From Mytilisepta virgata (taxonomy: Eukaryota > Mollusca > Bivalvia > Mytilida > Mytilidae), in the NCBI GenBank assembly GCA_028015205.1, contig CM051513.1, positions 42,784,841 through 42,848,840 on the forward strand: 64,000 bases of DNA, written 5' to 3'. Shown here one piece after another: positions 39,596-53,142 of the stretch. The translations under genes were made by a program, and so were the position numbers. The notes beneath the pieces were generated by a model. It worked only from the letters and a program-made list of their open reading frames with translations. It searched no databases and had not been told where the DNA came from. The first letter of the stretch is position 1. Each line of letters opens with the position of its first letter.

Positions 39596-39685
39596 AATCC
39601 ATGTCTTTCTCATCATTAAATCCCTGAATATCATGTATTTGAAGCAAATCCACTTCATCAAAAAGGTTGTCTAGCGATGATCCAT
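39596..39685 (-). CDS. Possible host exon fragment cut by LINE G
   Basis: On the minus strand an acceptor (TTATCTTACAG, AG at 39687-39686) is followed by an open frame (DGSSLDNLFDEVDLLQIHDI and on) that runs to the LINE G boundary at 39595. Acidic composition and a good acceptor suggest a real exon of an unknown gene. Nothing upstream on the minus strand (39700-39924) adds support. Confidence 0.3.
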
Positions 39686-40248
39686 CCTGTAAGATAAAAC
39701 GCATGTGTAAAATGTTTATCAACTTGTTTTCTTTCTGTCGTAAGATATAAACCCATTATGATTTTATAGCGTACAAATGATTTTATAGCAAAATTACTAC
39801 TTGGTCAGGGTAAAATTCAGCATTTTAAAAATTTTAATACCAAATAATCATCAAATGTCAAACCATTAGGTAAAAATCCATTTTGGACATGATGTATCTC
39901 AAAATGAGATTAAACTTTTTAAAGATTGATTGATTGATTGATTGTTTTTTAACGCCGTGCTGGCGATATTGCAGCCAATATCACGGCGAGAACGAATTAA
40001 ACTCAAACTGATTAAAATTTCAAACATTATCTAAAATCATAAACTATTTACAAATAATATTGAAATTTGAATAAACAGTAAAACTAAAATCACAGTCGAA
40101 AATCATTCAGAAATAATATCACAGATACGCTATTTAATTAACAATGTCAACATATAAAATATTGAGTAAACATAAAGTCACGTCAATTAATAATAACAAA
40201 GTTTAAGACAATGACCAATAACTATACTCAAGAACATAGTATAATTAT

Positions 40249-43200
40249 CTATATTCTGGAGTACAGTCCTGCGTCTTTCAAATATTGTAAAAGACGGTCG
40301 CCAGCGACCACTGTAAATAAATCTTTCATATTGTTGACTGTGTAGTACCGACTAATTATGTCGGATTTATCTACACAGTCAATTAAAAGATGTTTAATAC
40401 TATGTCGACACTGGCACGGAATACACTCAGGAGGCGGCTCATTCTCTAAAAAAAAAAGAATGAGTCGTCCTGGTGTGGCCAATGCGACACCTAGTTAAAA
40501 CAACTTGGTCTCTTCGGGTTTTGCCAAAGAAACAAACATTCTTGCCAACAGTTGGCTCTATAGAATGTAATTTATTATCTGTAAGCAGATCCCACCGGGA
40601 CTGCCACAGACGTAAAACATATTTGTATATTAAAGGTTTAAAATCAGAGTAAGGCACTGACATATTAGTTATGGTGTCATCTAAAGCATCCTTTGCTATT
40701 GTATCTACGACTGTGTTTCCCTTAATACCAATATGACTTGGTACCCAGAGAAAAATGATTTCTTTGCCCATTTGGACAAGTCTTTTATAAAATTCAATAA
40801 TATGGGCAATTAAAGGGTTTTTATATTTCTGACCTTCTATGGCCAGTAAACACGAAAGAGAATCTGAGCATATCAGGAATTTCTGTTTATCAGACGTTCT
40901 GACAAATTTTAAAGCAAGAATGATGGCTCTAGCTTCTGCAGTAAATATTGAACTGGAAGATGGAAGACGGAGTGTTGCTGCCTGCTGCCCATGGACAGCT
41001 GCGGCAGCCACTTTGTCCCCGTCCTTGGATCCATCGGTATAAATTGAGTCATGAAATGCAAATTTTGATTTGATTTCAGCAAAATTTTGCTGAATGATAA
41101 TTGGGTTTATTTCAGACTTTTTATATTTTCTGAGATCAAAAATAAATTTAGGTTTGGGTACAAGCCAAGGTGGCGATTGAGGTATATTACTCAGCTATTT
41201 CATCAAGGTTTAAGTTAGAACCAGAAATATGTGGTTTCATCCGAATACCAAATGGAGGAATTTTATTTTCATGTTGTTCAAATATATCCTCATAGAGAGG
41301 ATTGAAAACACAGTCGTAGGCAGGATTTGAAGGATATGCTTTTAGCTTGGTTAAGTATTGTAAACCAAGTTTTATCCTACGGTTATAAAGAGACGGCTCG
41401 TTCGCCTCTACATATAAACTTTCCACAGGAGAAGTTCTGAACGCCCCCAAGGCCAAACGTAGGCCTTGGTGGTGAACAGTATCTAAAATTTTTATGTAGG
41501 ATTTGCGAGCAGATCCATATATAATGGAACCATAATCAAGTTTTGATCTAACTAAAGATCGATATATATTTAGTAAAATATTTTTATCAGCACCCCAATC
41601 AGTGCTTGAAACAACTTTTAAAATGTCCAATGCTTTCAAGCATTTAGCTTTAAGCATTTTGATATGGGGTAGAAAGGTGAGTTTGTTATCGAACAGAAGT
41701 CCAAGGAATTTGGTTTCTTTGACAACTTTGATAGGTTCATTATAGAGTTTGAGTTCAGGGTCTAGATGTAACTTTCTTTTATTACAGAAATGCATGCAGA
41801 CAGTTTTTGAGCTAGAAAATTTAAATCCATTTTCCGTAGCCCATTTTTCAATTTTATTAAGAGATAACTGTAGTTGTCGTTCAATAGTGTTCATGTTTTT
41901 GGCTCTGTAACAAATCAAAAAATCATCCACATAGAGAGAGCCTTCAACATTATTTTGTAATGTTTTAGCCAAACTATTTATTTTTATACTAAATAGAGTA
42001 ACAGAGAGGATACTTCCCTGAGGAACACCCATCTCTTGTTCAAAAGGGTCAGACATGGTGGTATTAACTTTTACTTTGAACTGTCTGTCAGATAAAAAAT
42101 TGTCAATAAAGGTAGGTAACCTACCTTTCAACCCCATATCGTTTAGATCTTTTAAAATACCATATTTCCAAGTGGTGTCGTATGCCTTTTCAAGATCGAA
42201 AAACACCGACACCACGTGTTCACCCTTAGCAAACCCGTTGCGTATGAAAGACTCAAAGCGAACAAGATGATCTAACGTGCTTCTGCCCTGCCGGAACCCA
42301 CACTGTATATTGGACAGGAGACCATTGGTCTCAAGGAACCAGACAAGGCGGTCGTTGATCATCCGTTCCATCGTCTTGCACACACAACTTGTGAGGGCAA
42401 TTGGCCGATAATTCGACGGTTCAAAATGATCCTTCCCAGGTTTTGGAATAGGGACAACTGTGGCCAGCTTCCAAATAGAAGGCAGGTCACCAGTTTCCCA
42501 AATGTTATTAAGTATATCCAAAAGTGTTTGCAATGATGTATCCGGGAGGTGTTTCAGAAGTTTGTAATGAATATCATCAGGACCACATGCTGTATCATGG
42601 GCCTTTGCCAGAGAATTTTTGAGTTCATCCAAAGAAAAAGCACAGTTGTAGTCTTCACAATTGTTTGATCGAAAGTTAATTTTAGTTTTTTCCATACAGT
42701 TTTTGATGCGTTGAAATTGCTGAGTGTAATTTTGAGAAGAAGAATATTTTGAAAAAGTCTCTCCCAGTTTATGAGAGATGTCCTTTTCAGATGTCAAAAG
42801 ATTTTGGCCATCTTTAAGATGGTGAAGATTGGCCTTTCTGTTTTTTCCGTTAATTTTTGTATAAAATTCCAGACTTTATTCATAGGTGTACGAGAGTTTA
42901 TTTTAGAAACAAAGTTTTGCCAGGAAGTTCGTCTCTTTTGTTTAAATGTTCTACGTGCTTTCGCACGGAATATACGGAACTTACTCAAGTTGTCAGGAGT
43001 TGGATGCATATTGAACCGTCGTTCGGCCTTTTTTCGATTTTTCTTCGCTACCTCACAGTCATCATCAAACCATGGTTTGCTAGGATGTTTAGGATTTGTC
43101 GAGGATTTGGGAATGGCTCTCTCAGCTATCGATACTAACGTTTCATTAAATGTAAGGATTGGATCTTCTACATTATGGAAACTATTTGTTGTAAGTTCAT

Positions 43201-43927
43201 CTCGACAGAGTTGCTTGAACAAAGGCCAATTGGCTTTGTCAAATTTCCAGCGAGCAACTCTCTCAGACGAAGAAGGAAACAGATTTTCCAAAATAATTGG
43301 AAAATGGTCACTTCCACATAAATCATCATGGACCCGCCATGAGTAGTCCAGTAATAACGAAGGGTCACAAATAGTTAGATCGATAGCCGAGTAAGAACCA
43401 TTTCCCGGATGGAGATATGTATCTGAGCAATCGCTGAAAATGCACAAGCCTTCCTGGTTTAAAAAGTCTTCAACTTTTTTCCCCTTATCATTTTGGAATT
43501 GACTGCCCCATATTGGGTTGTGAGCGTTAAAATCGCCCATAAGGAGAAAAGGCGCTGGTAACTGATTTGTTAAAGATTGAAGTTGATTTATTTCCAATGG
43601 TTTATTAGGAGGAAGATAGACGGAACATAAAGTTATAGTTTTCTGAAGAGAAAGTCTGACTGCAACTGCTTGTAATTCAGTATTAAGTTTTATTTGACTA
43701 TGAATTATATCATTTTTAACAAGTATAGATGAACCGCCCGCGGCTCTTTCATCCTTTTTAACTTGAGTGCTGTAGATAGAGTAATTTTTAATGTTTACAT
43801 TATCATTTTCTTTTAGGTGTGTTTCCTGAAGACAAAATGCAACAGGAAGGAAAGCTTGTACAAGTAACGATAGCTCTATTAAGTTAATTTTTAAACCCCG
43901 ACAATTCCATTGTATTATGTTGTTCAT
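40249..43927 (-). pseudogene. LINE C ORF2 (endonuclease-RT-RNase H), frameshifted
   Basis: Compared with LINE B, it has a frameshift near 42840 in a T-run between the endonuclease and the RT, a 2-base loss near 41190 (TTACTCAGC in place of TTAATAGGGGC) and an expanded A-run near 40450 in the C-terminal region. Catalytic motifs are otherwise present: QETHL, MGDFNAHN, SDHFPI, FFDLEKAYD, YVDD, AEAR, SDSL. The ATG at 43927 overlaps the ORF1 stop (ATGA). Confidence 0.85.
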
Positions 43928-45479
43928 TTAAGAGGCGGTCGGATGGGGGAATAATTTTTGTTAGGTCGTTGATGCGAACAACATCTACGCCTGCCACCCG
44001 AAGAACCACCTACTGTGGGATTGGAAACTACTGCCGGATCCAATGGATCCCCCCCAGATTGACTCTTCTTGTTCATTAGTCGTGGTGTCCATCTGCTCAG
44101 AGTCATCGACTTCATCGTCGAACTCTGAGCAGAGATCCCTAAATTTATTAAATTTAAAAACTTTTTCTGCCTTAGTAAGGCGATTGGAAGTCTGTCTGTT
44201 TTTTGTTTTGTCAGCTGTAGTAGATCGTGAAGAATTCTGTGATGATGATGGTTTCAAAGGAGATTTCTGAGCGGATGATTTTGAAGACTTTTGTTTACCA
44301 GATTGTGTTTGCTTACCGCTAGCAGAATTGGTAGAGGTAAAAGAGCCAGATGTTTGTGATGAATTTGACGCTGTAGATTGTCTGGGTTGAGACGTTTTCT
44401 CTTTAGAGGAACTAGGTTTTGAAATGAGTACAGGGAATTCTGTTCCCTCGGGCCATGTCAAGTCAGTTTGTGTTTCAAAAGATCTAGTTTTTGGTGGAGA
44501 TTTAACTTTATCAGCGTAAGAAGTGTTTGCATTTGAGTTATTCGAGGCAGAGACCAGTCGTCGAGCTTCATGGTAACTGATATGATTGTCCACTTTAATT
44601 TTCTGTATTTCTAATTCCCTTTTGTAAAGTTCACAATTCCTAGAGTTAGCCAAATGCGATAAACCACAGTTAGAACATTTAGTGTCGTTCTGGCAATCAA
44701 AACTTGAATGACCTTCTAATGAGCATTTCACACGTCTCCGTACCCTTGCAAGAGCTCCTACCGTGTCCAAACTTTTGGCATTTGAAGCAACGGATAGGAT
44801 TGGGTATATATTTGTCAACTCTTATTCTGTACGGGCCTATGTATATGTGGTCTGGAACATTGGAGAGTTCAAAAGTAACTAAGTAAGTGTTCAATTTTAA
44901 AATTTTATCTGCAGATTTTTTGGTGAATCGTTTGACCTTGGTAACATGTTGTGGTTTGAGTTCTTGGCAAATTTCTTCCTCAGATAATTCAAAAAGATCA
45001 TGGTCTCTGTCTCGAATTACTCCCTGGCAAGAATTAAGAGTTCTGTGGGCAGTAACCGAGATTTGGATATCAGAAATTGAAGTTAGGGATAATAGATTTT
45101 TCGATTGTTGTTGTCTGATACATTCAACTAGAAGACTTCCATTTTTCAGTTTTGAAACTTTCCTAACTTGTCCAGCACAAGCCTGAATTGATTTGTTCAA
45201 CAGGAAAGGTGAAATTTTTGTTATTGGTTTTTCATTGTTCAAACTTGTTATAACTAAAAATTTTGAGAATGTTCCAGAATCAGTATTCGGTAATTTCGTC
45301 GCGTGTCCATCATCATCATCACTATCTGTCAATTTTCGTTTAGAAGTGGTTGTGTTTGTTATATTTGGAAAAGCCATGGTGATATATATATGCTTCGTTA
45401 CTCTTGCTCCCCGCCCACCTCGGAGCAGCATCAACACGATGTATGCCTGCCACATTTGTGACAAGCACCAGGGATACAA
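43924..45479 (-). pseudogene. LINE C ORF1 (CCHC), frameshifted
   Basis: The N-terminal half (from about the ATG at 45377, MAFPNITN) and the first knuckle (CFKCQKFGHGRSSC) are in one frame. The knuckle region after about 44740 and the Ser-rich tail are in others, with shifts near 44735 and again near the C-terminus at about 44000. The final PPLK stop overlaps ORF2. Confidence 0.75.
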
Positions 45480-46555
45480 GAATAAGATACTCGCATGGAG
45501 TACCTCTCAATGGGCGCAAGCCTCGTGCCAGGGGTTGCCTGACGAGACAACCGCCCAAAGTAACATCCACACGATTGACCCATGAGCCACCGCCTTCTTG
45601 AACCCAACATATGTAAATGGTACTATTATCGTACAGTTTGGAAACAGGTCAAGTTCAAGGGCTTGGCGTGACCAGCCGATTGGTCGAGACCGGGCCCATC
45701 CGACCTCCCGTTTCAGATAAAGTAAGGGCCAAAGTGGCGTGTTTCAGCCACCAGGATCCCGTCCTCTATCCTTACGGGTATCCACACACGGCAAACATGT
45801 GGCCTCATTAAGCCGAGGAAGCTTTGTCCCATGAGCCACCGCTTTCTCTGCGCTTCCGTCAGTGGTTATCATCCAAGACCCCAGAACCCAATCATCAACC
45901 TACAACGATACATGCAATCCAAACCCAACCCACCCATTGCATCTCAGTATCATTGAGGGTTCGTATGGGTCTTTTCAGACAACCACGAGAAAACAGCAGA
46001 GGGCTAGGCATGACCATTTATTGGCTGGACCGGGACCATCCAGCCATTCGTGAGCCTGGTGTACATTACATTGAAGCTAATATGACCAAAACGAAATCCA
46101 AAGAATAGGAGAAATCATAAAATGAACGTAAATAGTCTTAAATAAATGGAATGAAGTATATCCGAGATCATAGAAAAATAATAAATAAACAAATAACCGA
46201 AATAAATAATAATTTTGAGCCTGTTGAATTTTGTGATCCTTAAGCCAACACCAATCCATAAATCAGTAGTTTGGAATTTTACCATATTTTGCAGGAAAAA
46301 AAGACATTATATAGTGATGTAAAGGAATGGTGTGACCAGCCGATTGACCGAATCGGGTCCATCCGGCCTCCCGTCTAGGTAAAGATTGTGTCCGAGATGG
46401 TGATCGGAACCGTTTTTCCGGCCATCCAGGAACACTCCCTATTACCGACACGGGTTTGCGACACACGGCAAACATGTCGCCTCTTTAGGGGCCTCTTACG
46501 CCAAGCCGAGGAGCTGTGGGCCTATTCTATTGTTTCCCCGGGACCCACACGGGGG
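45480..46555 (-). promoter_or_regulatory. LINE C 5' leader with two modules
   Basis: Same two-module layout as in LINE B: module II at about 45670-45830 and module I at about 46330-46555. The conserved short frame starts at ATG 46475. The Polinton target site is changed here (GACCATTTATTGGCTGG at about 46011-46027). Confidence 0.6.
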
Positions 46556-46567
46556 AACTTTTTAAAG

Positions 46568-47380
46568 AGAAAAATTACTGCGGGAAATTAAACGAAATCA
46601 CACGGCAGATAAATGGATTGCAGATGAAGATTATTTTATATATATTTTGTTTTTAGAACATCATTCAGATATTTTTGTGTTGATTAAGCTACCAATTGCA
46701 TATAGACATAACCCAGATTTTAAGTTGTATAGAGTTATCTCCCTTCCAGTTCCAATTAACAATTCCTTGCATGCTACACAATTACTTTCCACTCCTGATT
46801 ACATCTCTGTGTCACGTGATAATAAACAATACACATCCCTTTCTTCTGTACAATTAAATAAATGCATTAATGATCTTGACAGGCAATTTCCTTTTAACTC
46901 TGTGTTTGAATCTACAGTATTTTCATGTCCGTTTTCAGTTTTGAAAGATGACAAAGTCAAAAAAATGAAATTGTGTAATTTTGGATTAATTCATAACGAA
47001 ATAACTTCACAAATTGTAAAGTTAAAGGATTCATTAATTTTAGTATTTCTGACAGATCCTGGAAATTTAGCACTTTTGCAACAATTCTTTGATTTTAATG
47101 TTTTGGAATTCTACTTTTGAAACACAAATGCAAGTTGATGTACCAGTATTTAAAATATATAATCAGTCATTTTCAGAATTTTTAGCAAATGATAACAGAA
47201 GTTCAGAAAAAGTGGCCGAAACTGCCAGAAAGATGGTTTCAGTTTTCATAATTTAGCTGAACTATTATTAGAGTGTTTAATTAATGTGAAATCAAATTAA
47301 ATGGGATATTAGGTTTATTAGGTACATCAATAGCATCTGTTGTGTTATCTATTGTTTTTTGGTCATTTTTAAAAAAATAG
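46568..47380 (+). pseudogene. Envelope-like glycoprotein relic of an LTR retroelement
   Basis: An open stretch of about 180 codons (46568-47117) resembles the ectodomain pattern of baculovirus-F/errantivirus-type envelope proteins in invertebrate retroelements: IKLPIAYRHNPDFKLYRVIS, then PVPINN, DYISVSRDNKQY, L-x-x-C. After stops and shifts, a membrane span (LGLLGTSIASVVLSIVFWSF) and a short KK tail end at the TAG at 47378-47380. The gene is interrupted by at least one stop at 47118 and by shifts before the anchor. No signal peptide or N-terminal half was found, because LINE C lies immediately upstream. This reading is based on pattern only. Confidence 0.45.
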
Positions 47381-48500
47381 GTATGCTTACAACTATTTTG
47401 ATTCTAGAGAACACAAGATCAATTCATTCTATATCGGTTCCATCTCTTATTTATAAAGGAAAGTAAACAACCATTGAAACTGACAAGAATTCAATTTAAA
47501 CCATGCTTTATCTGAGTTTATTTTATTGATATCTAAGATACGAACCTATGATCATAATTCTTATTTGTTGATAGAAATAACTACGGGATCTACATGTATA
47601 ACAGTTCCCTTATTAAAATTGCCACTTTGCGCTTCCTACTGGGAATTTATGTTGCCACCAAAGACTGAACACATCGAGGTACACGGTTTCATTTTTAAAA
47701 TATTAAGTAGAATGGGAGAATTTTCTTGTCAAAAACAAATTAACAAACAAGTCTATTGTTGTTCCAAATTCAGTTAAATTCTCAATTTTTCAAGCACATA
47801 GATTGAGACAAATTTTGACCAAACCTGATTGTGCGTACTTGATGATTTCTCACCAAAGATTTTTCAAGGTTTTAAACCAACCAGATTTTTAAATATTTAT
47901 GTAAAGGTTTATTTTGTACTTCTCTGTGTCATTTGTCAATCCAAATTTTCACATTCTTGTCGAAATAAAAATTTAATGATAAGTTAAAGTAAGTCTTGTG
48001 GATAAGTGACAATTGTGTACATACATGTATACAAGGTTGGATTAACACAATTGGATCAATCAAATGAAGGAGAATTCAATTCGTGTACAGCAAATTATCG
48101 TGATGGAGATTGTGAATGTGTAAATTTATTGCAAAAACCAAATTAAAAGTGAAAAATTTATTGGAAATATTGTGTGTATACATTTGTGGATTTATGTGTG
48201 AAAGTATATTCATTCCGAGGGATGATATTGTATTTTTGATTTAATAAATAAATGTTATGTATGTTGTGTGTTATTGCAAGAATTTAGATAAATGATATAT
48301 AAGCAAAAACTACTCATTTGGCATTTAATATGCAGCGATGCACTTGCCAGTATATGTTTAAAATTGTCAATTACCGTGCACTGCGGTGTATAGGGTGCAT
48401 TTTCATTACCATACACTGCAATGTATAAGGCGCATATTTGCATCATTTATCTTATATATTGTGTGGTGATGATTTGAAAATGTGATCATATATAGTAGCT
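47381..48500. other. Decayed element interior, nothing firmly recognised
   Basis: AT-rich. A frame at 47526-47777 (83 codons) might be a remnant of the same element, but has no recognisable motif. Confidence 0.35.
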
Positions 48501-48527
48501 TAGTATGGTTATTTTGTTTACTTCTCA

Positions 48528-49140
48528 GATGTACAACCACGCCTAAGTAGAGGACGATGCATTGTTAACAAGATTAATTGCTGTCAACTCACAGTTAAAC
48601 CAGGAGGAAAACTCGTGGATTTGTGCAAACTAGCAGAGAAAAAACTTACATATGTTTGTAATCCAAAAATAGTGTACATAATGGGTGGAATTTAAGACAT
48701 TGGCTTAAACATATGAAGAAAGTTGGTTTGATATTGACAGTGACAAAATGTCTGAAATCAAAAACATCATTAACAAAATTATGGTTCGATTACATGCGTT
48801 TAATTGTAAAGTGGTATTTGTAACAGTGAAGACCACGAGTTTGGCCAAATGGAACAATCACAGAAAGCAAATTGGTAAAACGTCACATTTGAACTTTTTA
48901 AATCAGTGTGATGACTTGTAAATTAAATTGAATGAAACAATACGTGAGATTAACAGATTTATAATTGAATTAAATACTCCCTTTTGAACTCATTTGTGCA
49001 TAATGTTTATGGTTCGAAAATAAGATATTTATATTCCAATTTTGTTGATGGAGTACACCAATCAGAAGAATTAGCACAAAAATGGATTAAACATCTGAGT
49101 AAAACTATGACTCAGAATGAGCAAAATTTAAACAAAACTT
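48528..49140 (+). pseudogene. SGNH-hydrolase-like relic
   Basis: Read across three frames, the stretch shows, in order: a Cys-rich start, VYIMGGI followed by a broken D-I-G (the GGxND-type block), a helix region with NIINKIMVRLHAFNC and VVFVTVKTTSLAKWN, and a final FVDGVHQSEELAQKW (the D-x-x-H block). This order matches SGNH hydrolase-like domains that are known from some invertebrate retroelements. Several stops and shifts make it a pseudogene. Whether it belongs with the envelope-like relic upstream is unknown. Confidence 0.45.
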
Positions 49141-49442
49141 AAACGTTAGATCAATTCTTTATATGTGGTTGTCATCTGTAGAAACTTTGGAAACGAAATG
49201 TGATATAGATGTACATATCAATAAGGTGGAGGTGATTTATGTTATTTTTCATTATTTTTACTATTTTTACAATATTGTAGGTTTTGAAAAAGACTTTGAG
49301 GGACCAAAGTCTTAAAGCTGAGGGATGTGTTATGGGGTATTTTGTGCTTAACATTTTAATATAAGAAATAGCTAAAGAAAGAAAGTATAGTTTCATTTAA
49401 GCAAATTTAGATTGAAATAAAATATAAGTAGAGATAATATAT

Positions 49443-51550
49443 TATTATTATTATTGATTATTGTTTAACGCCGTGTGGGCGACATTTAAGCCATATCACG
49501 GCGAGAACTAATTAAATTAAGTATGATTAAAACAAATACTATCTAAAACGAATGAACTATTTACAAATAATATTTAAGGAGAAAATAAAACGATAAAACA
49601 ATACAAGAATCTCAAAAATTATATCACAGACGAAATTTGGAAAATAATATCACAGATACGCTATTAAATAAATTAACATCATTCAAAAAATATAAACAAA
49701 AATTAAATTTATTGGACTCTATTCAAGAATGCAGTCAGACTATATCCTTGAATACAGTCCAACATCTTTCAAATACTGTAAAAGACGGTTGCCAGCAACC
49801 TTTGTAAACAACTCTTTCATATTGTTGACTGTGTAGTACCGACAAATAATGTCGGACTTATCTACACAGTCAAAGATGTTTAATACTATGTCGACATTGG
49901 CAGGGTATACACTCAGGAGGCGGCTCATTCTCTAAAATAAAAGAATGAGTCGTCCTGGTGTGGCCAATGCGACATCTAGTTAAAACAACTTGATCTCGTC
50001 GGCATTTGGCATTTGCCGAAAAAACAGACATTCTTGCCAACAGTTGGCTCTATAGAATGAAGTTTATTGTCTGTAAGCAGATCCCACTGGGACTGCCATA
50101 GACGTAAAACATATTTATAAATCAAAGATTTAAAATCAGTATAAGGCACTGACATATTAGTAACTGGGTCATCTAAAGCATCCTTCGCTATACTATCTAC
50201 GACTGTGTTTCCTCGGATACCAATATGACTTCGTATCCAGATAAAAACTATTTCTTTGCCCATTTGGACAAGTCTTTTATAGAACTCAATAATATGAGCA
50301 ATTAACGGGTTTTTATATTTCTGACCTTCTATGGCCAATGAACATGAAAGAGAATCTGAGCAAATAAGAAATTTAAGTTTTTCAGACGTTCTGACAAATT
50401 TTAAAGCCAGAATTATGGCTCTAGCTTCAGCAGTAAATATTGAACTGGAAGATGGAAGGCGGAGAGTTGCTGCCTGCTGTCCGTGGACTGCTGCAGCAAC
50501 TACTTTGTCTCCGTCCTTAGATCCATCAGTGTAAATAGTCATGAAATGCAAAATTTGATTTTATTTCACCAAACTGTTGCTGAATAGGAATAGGGTTTGT
50601 TTCGGACTTTTTATGTTTTCTTAGGTCAAAAATAAACATAGGTTTGGGTACAAGCCAAGGTGGTGATTGAGGTATATTAATGGGGGCAATTTCATCAAGG
50701 TTGATGTTAGAACCAGAAATATGCGGTTTCATCCGGATACCAAACGGAGGAATTTTATTTTCATGTTGTTCAAATATGTCCTCATAGAGAGGTTTAAAAA
50801 CACAGTCGTAGGCAGGATTTGAAGGATAAGCCTTTAGCTTGGTTAAGTATTGTAAACCAAGTTTTATCCGACGATTATAAAGAGACGGTTTGTTCGCCTC
50901 TACATATAAACTCTCCACAGGAGACGTTCTGAACGCCCCCAAGGCCAAACGTAGGCCTTGGTGGTGAACAGTATCTAAAATTTGTATGTAGGATTTGCGA
51001 GCAGATCCATAATCAAGTTTTGATCATACAAGTGATCGATATAAATTTAACAATATGTTTTTATCAGCACCCCAGTCAGTGCTGGAAACAACTTTTAAAA
51101 TATCCAATGCTTTCAAGCATTTTGATATGGGATAGAAAGGTAAGTTTATGGTCAAACAGAATACCTAGAAATTTTGTTTCTTTGACGACATTAATCGGAG
51201 AATTATAAATTTTTAGTTCGGGATCCAAATGCAGTTTTCGTTTATTGCAAAAATGCATACATACTGTTTTGGAGTTGGAAAATTTAAAACCATTTTCCAT
51301 AGCCCATTTTTCAATTTTATTTAAAGACAGCTGTAGTTGTCTTTCAATATTGTTCATATTTTTAGCCCTATAACATATCAAAAAGTCATCTACATAGAGG
51401 GAGCCTTCAACATTTTGTTTTAATGTTTTAGCTAAACTGTTTATTTTTATACTAAATAAAGTGACGGAGAGGATACTCCCCTGAGGAACACCCATCTCTT
51501 GTCCAAAAGGGTCAGACATGGTCGTGTTAACCTTTACCTTGAACTGAACT
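49443..51550 (-). mobile_element. LINE D, 5'-truncated
   Basis: 2.1 kb of the 3' half. The flanking duplication GAGATAATATAT is at 49431-49442 and 51551-51562. The 5' end is cut in the RT domain, as expected from incomplete reverse transcription. Its 3' UTR and stem-loop variant match LINE E rather than A, B and C. Confidence 0.93.
49740..51550 (-). pseudogene. LINE D ORF2 fragment (RT C-terminal half, RNase H)
   Basis: Contains GVPQGSIL, YVDD, the RNase H blocks (TDGSKDGD, TAEARAI, SDSLSC) and the C-terminal tail. It is broken by indels at about 51015 and 51115 (small deletions), 50530 (TATTCATG region), 50005 (a repeated GGCATTT) and 49873 (loss of bases in CACAGTCAAAGATG). Confidence 0.85.
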
Positions 51551-51562
51551 GAGATAATATAT

Positions 51563-52209
51563 GTCACAAATAAGGACAAAAAAAGTAACATAGAAATTAA
51601 TTATTAGATAAGAGTATGTAATGATATTTTGTTGTCAATTTCCAAAATAATGGTTAGGCAAATTAAATGAAATTGGAAATTGACAAGTTGTGTCATTTAT
51701 TGTTCGTAAATAAATAAGAAAATTTTGGGTTAGATTAATATTGAATAGAGTCAATATAACGTCCATTACGTCAAATGTTTTAGGGTGATAATCCCATTAT
51801 CCTGCGGCAAAAAGTTAAATTTTGAAATGAAAACCTTTGTGACATAATGATCCTGGTACTAAGAAATAGAGCTGTTAAAGTAATGTAAGTTCTCCAATCA
51901 GAAAAGAAATCTTTGGGTTTTAATTTGAATTATAATTTTATGATCTGATTGGTAAAAAAGGGACTTGGTCTTGTGTTCATTTCAGAAATAATTAAAATAA
52001 AGAAAGTTAAATATTTATTAAAGATATACAATTTTTAAGTCAAAGCTCTAAAATAATAAGTTCATAAGCTAGTTCCCAGAAAAGTGATTTTAGTAATTGA
52101 TTATAATGTATTTTATTGTTATATTGTTTGAATGTATGTGATTGAATATTGCATATCTTGTATTGTATTGTTGATATTTGACTTTCGCACCTGAAGTTTA
52201 TGAATAAAG
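51563..52209. other. AT-rich intergenic, nothing recognised
   Basis: No gene, repeat or RNA could be supported here. Confidence 0.4.
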
Positions 52210-52449
52210 TGTGGCAGTGCTCCGGCCTTGGAGGAAGATATTATTAGAAGCCATGAATTGCTCCAACCTTGGAGGAAGATACTAACGGAAGCCAAGATGA
52301 CCACTGGAAAACAACTCACTCTTACGCTTGATCTCAACCTGGAAAGACGCTTCTGCCAGAGCTTAGTGTTGGGAGTCCATAGGGATATATATTGCCTATG
52401 TAAGTTTATATTCAGGTCTTGCCTTGTATATACACGGCTCTTGCTGACA
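52210..52449 (+). repeat. Ty3-type long terminal repeat
   Basis: 240 bp starting TGTGGCAGTGC and ending GCTGACA, with the classic TG...CA ends. It is followed after one base by a primer-binding-site-like sequence. A 141-bp 5' portion of the same repeat recurs at 54609-54749. Confidence 0.65.
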
Positions 52450-52450
52450 T

Positions 52451-52464
52451 TGGTGTCAGAAGTG
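52451..52464 (+). promoter_or_regulatory. Primer-binding site of the LTR element
   Basis: TGGTGTCAGAAGTG directly follows the LTR. TGGTGTCAGAAGTGG is a common tRNA-Leu-type primer-binding site in invertebrate Ty3/Gypsy elements. No gag or pol follows, so the element body is lost or replaced. Confidence 0.65.
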
Positions 52465-53142
52465 AAAATGTTTTTGACCTGAATTGATATTTACCAGTTC
52501 TCTGATTTTCGCGGGTTGCACGCGGGAAGCAGACGATGCAAAGTCAAATTTGTTCCAGTTGTATTTTCGTGTTCATATCATCGGGTGTGAATTTCGGTGA
52601 CGTGAATTAAGTTTTTGTTCAACCACAGTTTCAAAATAATGTATTTTCTGGTTGAAAATAGTATTGATCTGTGAGGTGCACACAGATAAAAACCAGATAC
52701 CACAAACAAACTTTGTCACAGTATACAAGGAAAAGCATGGAATAACTTCAATAAATAAATTGTTATTACAGTCAGTGAACATATAATACCGACAACATAT
52801 TTTACTGACAAATAGCACAGTTGTTTATTCTGTATATCGTGGTATTTTGACTACACAATATCCGTACAAATGAAAATTGCCCATCCCATATTTTCATGAG
52901 CATTACACATTATAAACTTGAGTGAAGGACTATATATGTTTATAGTAATTCTTATTTTGTTGTATCTGTAGGTTGATAAGTTACATTGAGAATCTTTGTG
53001 CAAAAGATTTGTGCTAAAAAAACATAAAAGTGTTTTCACTGGAGTGGTCAGGGTGAAAGGTTAGATAGGCAAATACGACAGTGGTCACAGGTTTGCTTGA
53101 GATGCTGCTCCACTTCTTGGGACTGGAAAATTTTCAACTATT

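Larger units (their letters stand above)
39925..46555 (-). mobile_element. LINE C, nearly full-length I-group retrotransposon
   Basis: 6.63 kb with a (GATT)n tail at 39925 and 5' end ACCCACACGGGGG at 46555. It is flanked by a perfect 12-bp duplication AACTTTTTAAAG (39913-39924 and 46556-46567). Both ORFs are broken by small indels. It belongs to a subfamily somewhat diverged from A, B and F and closer to G. Confidence 0.92.
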
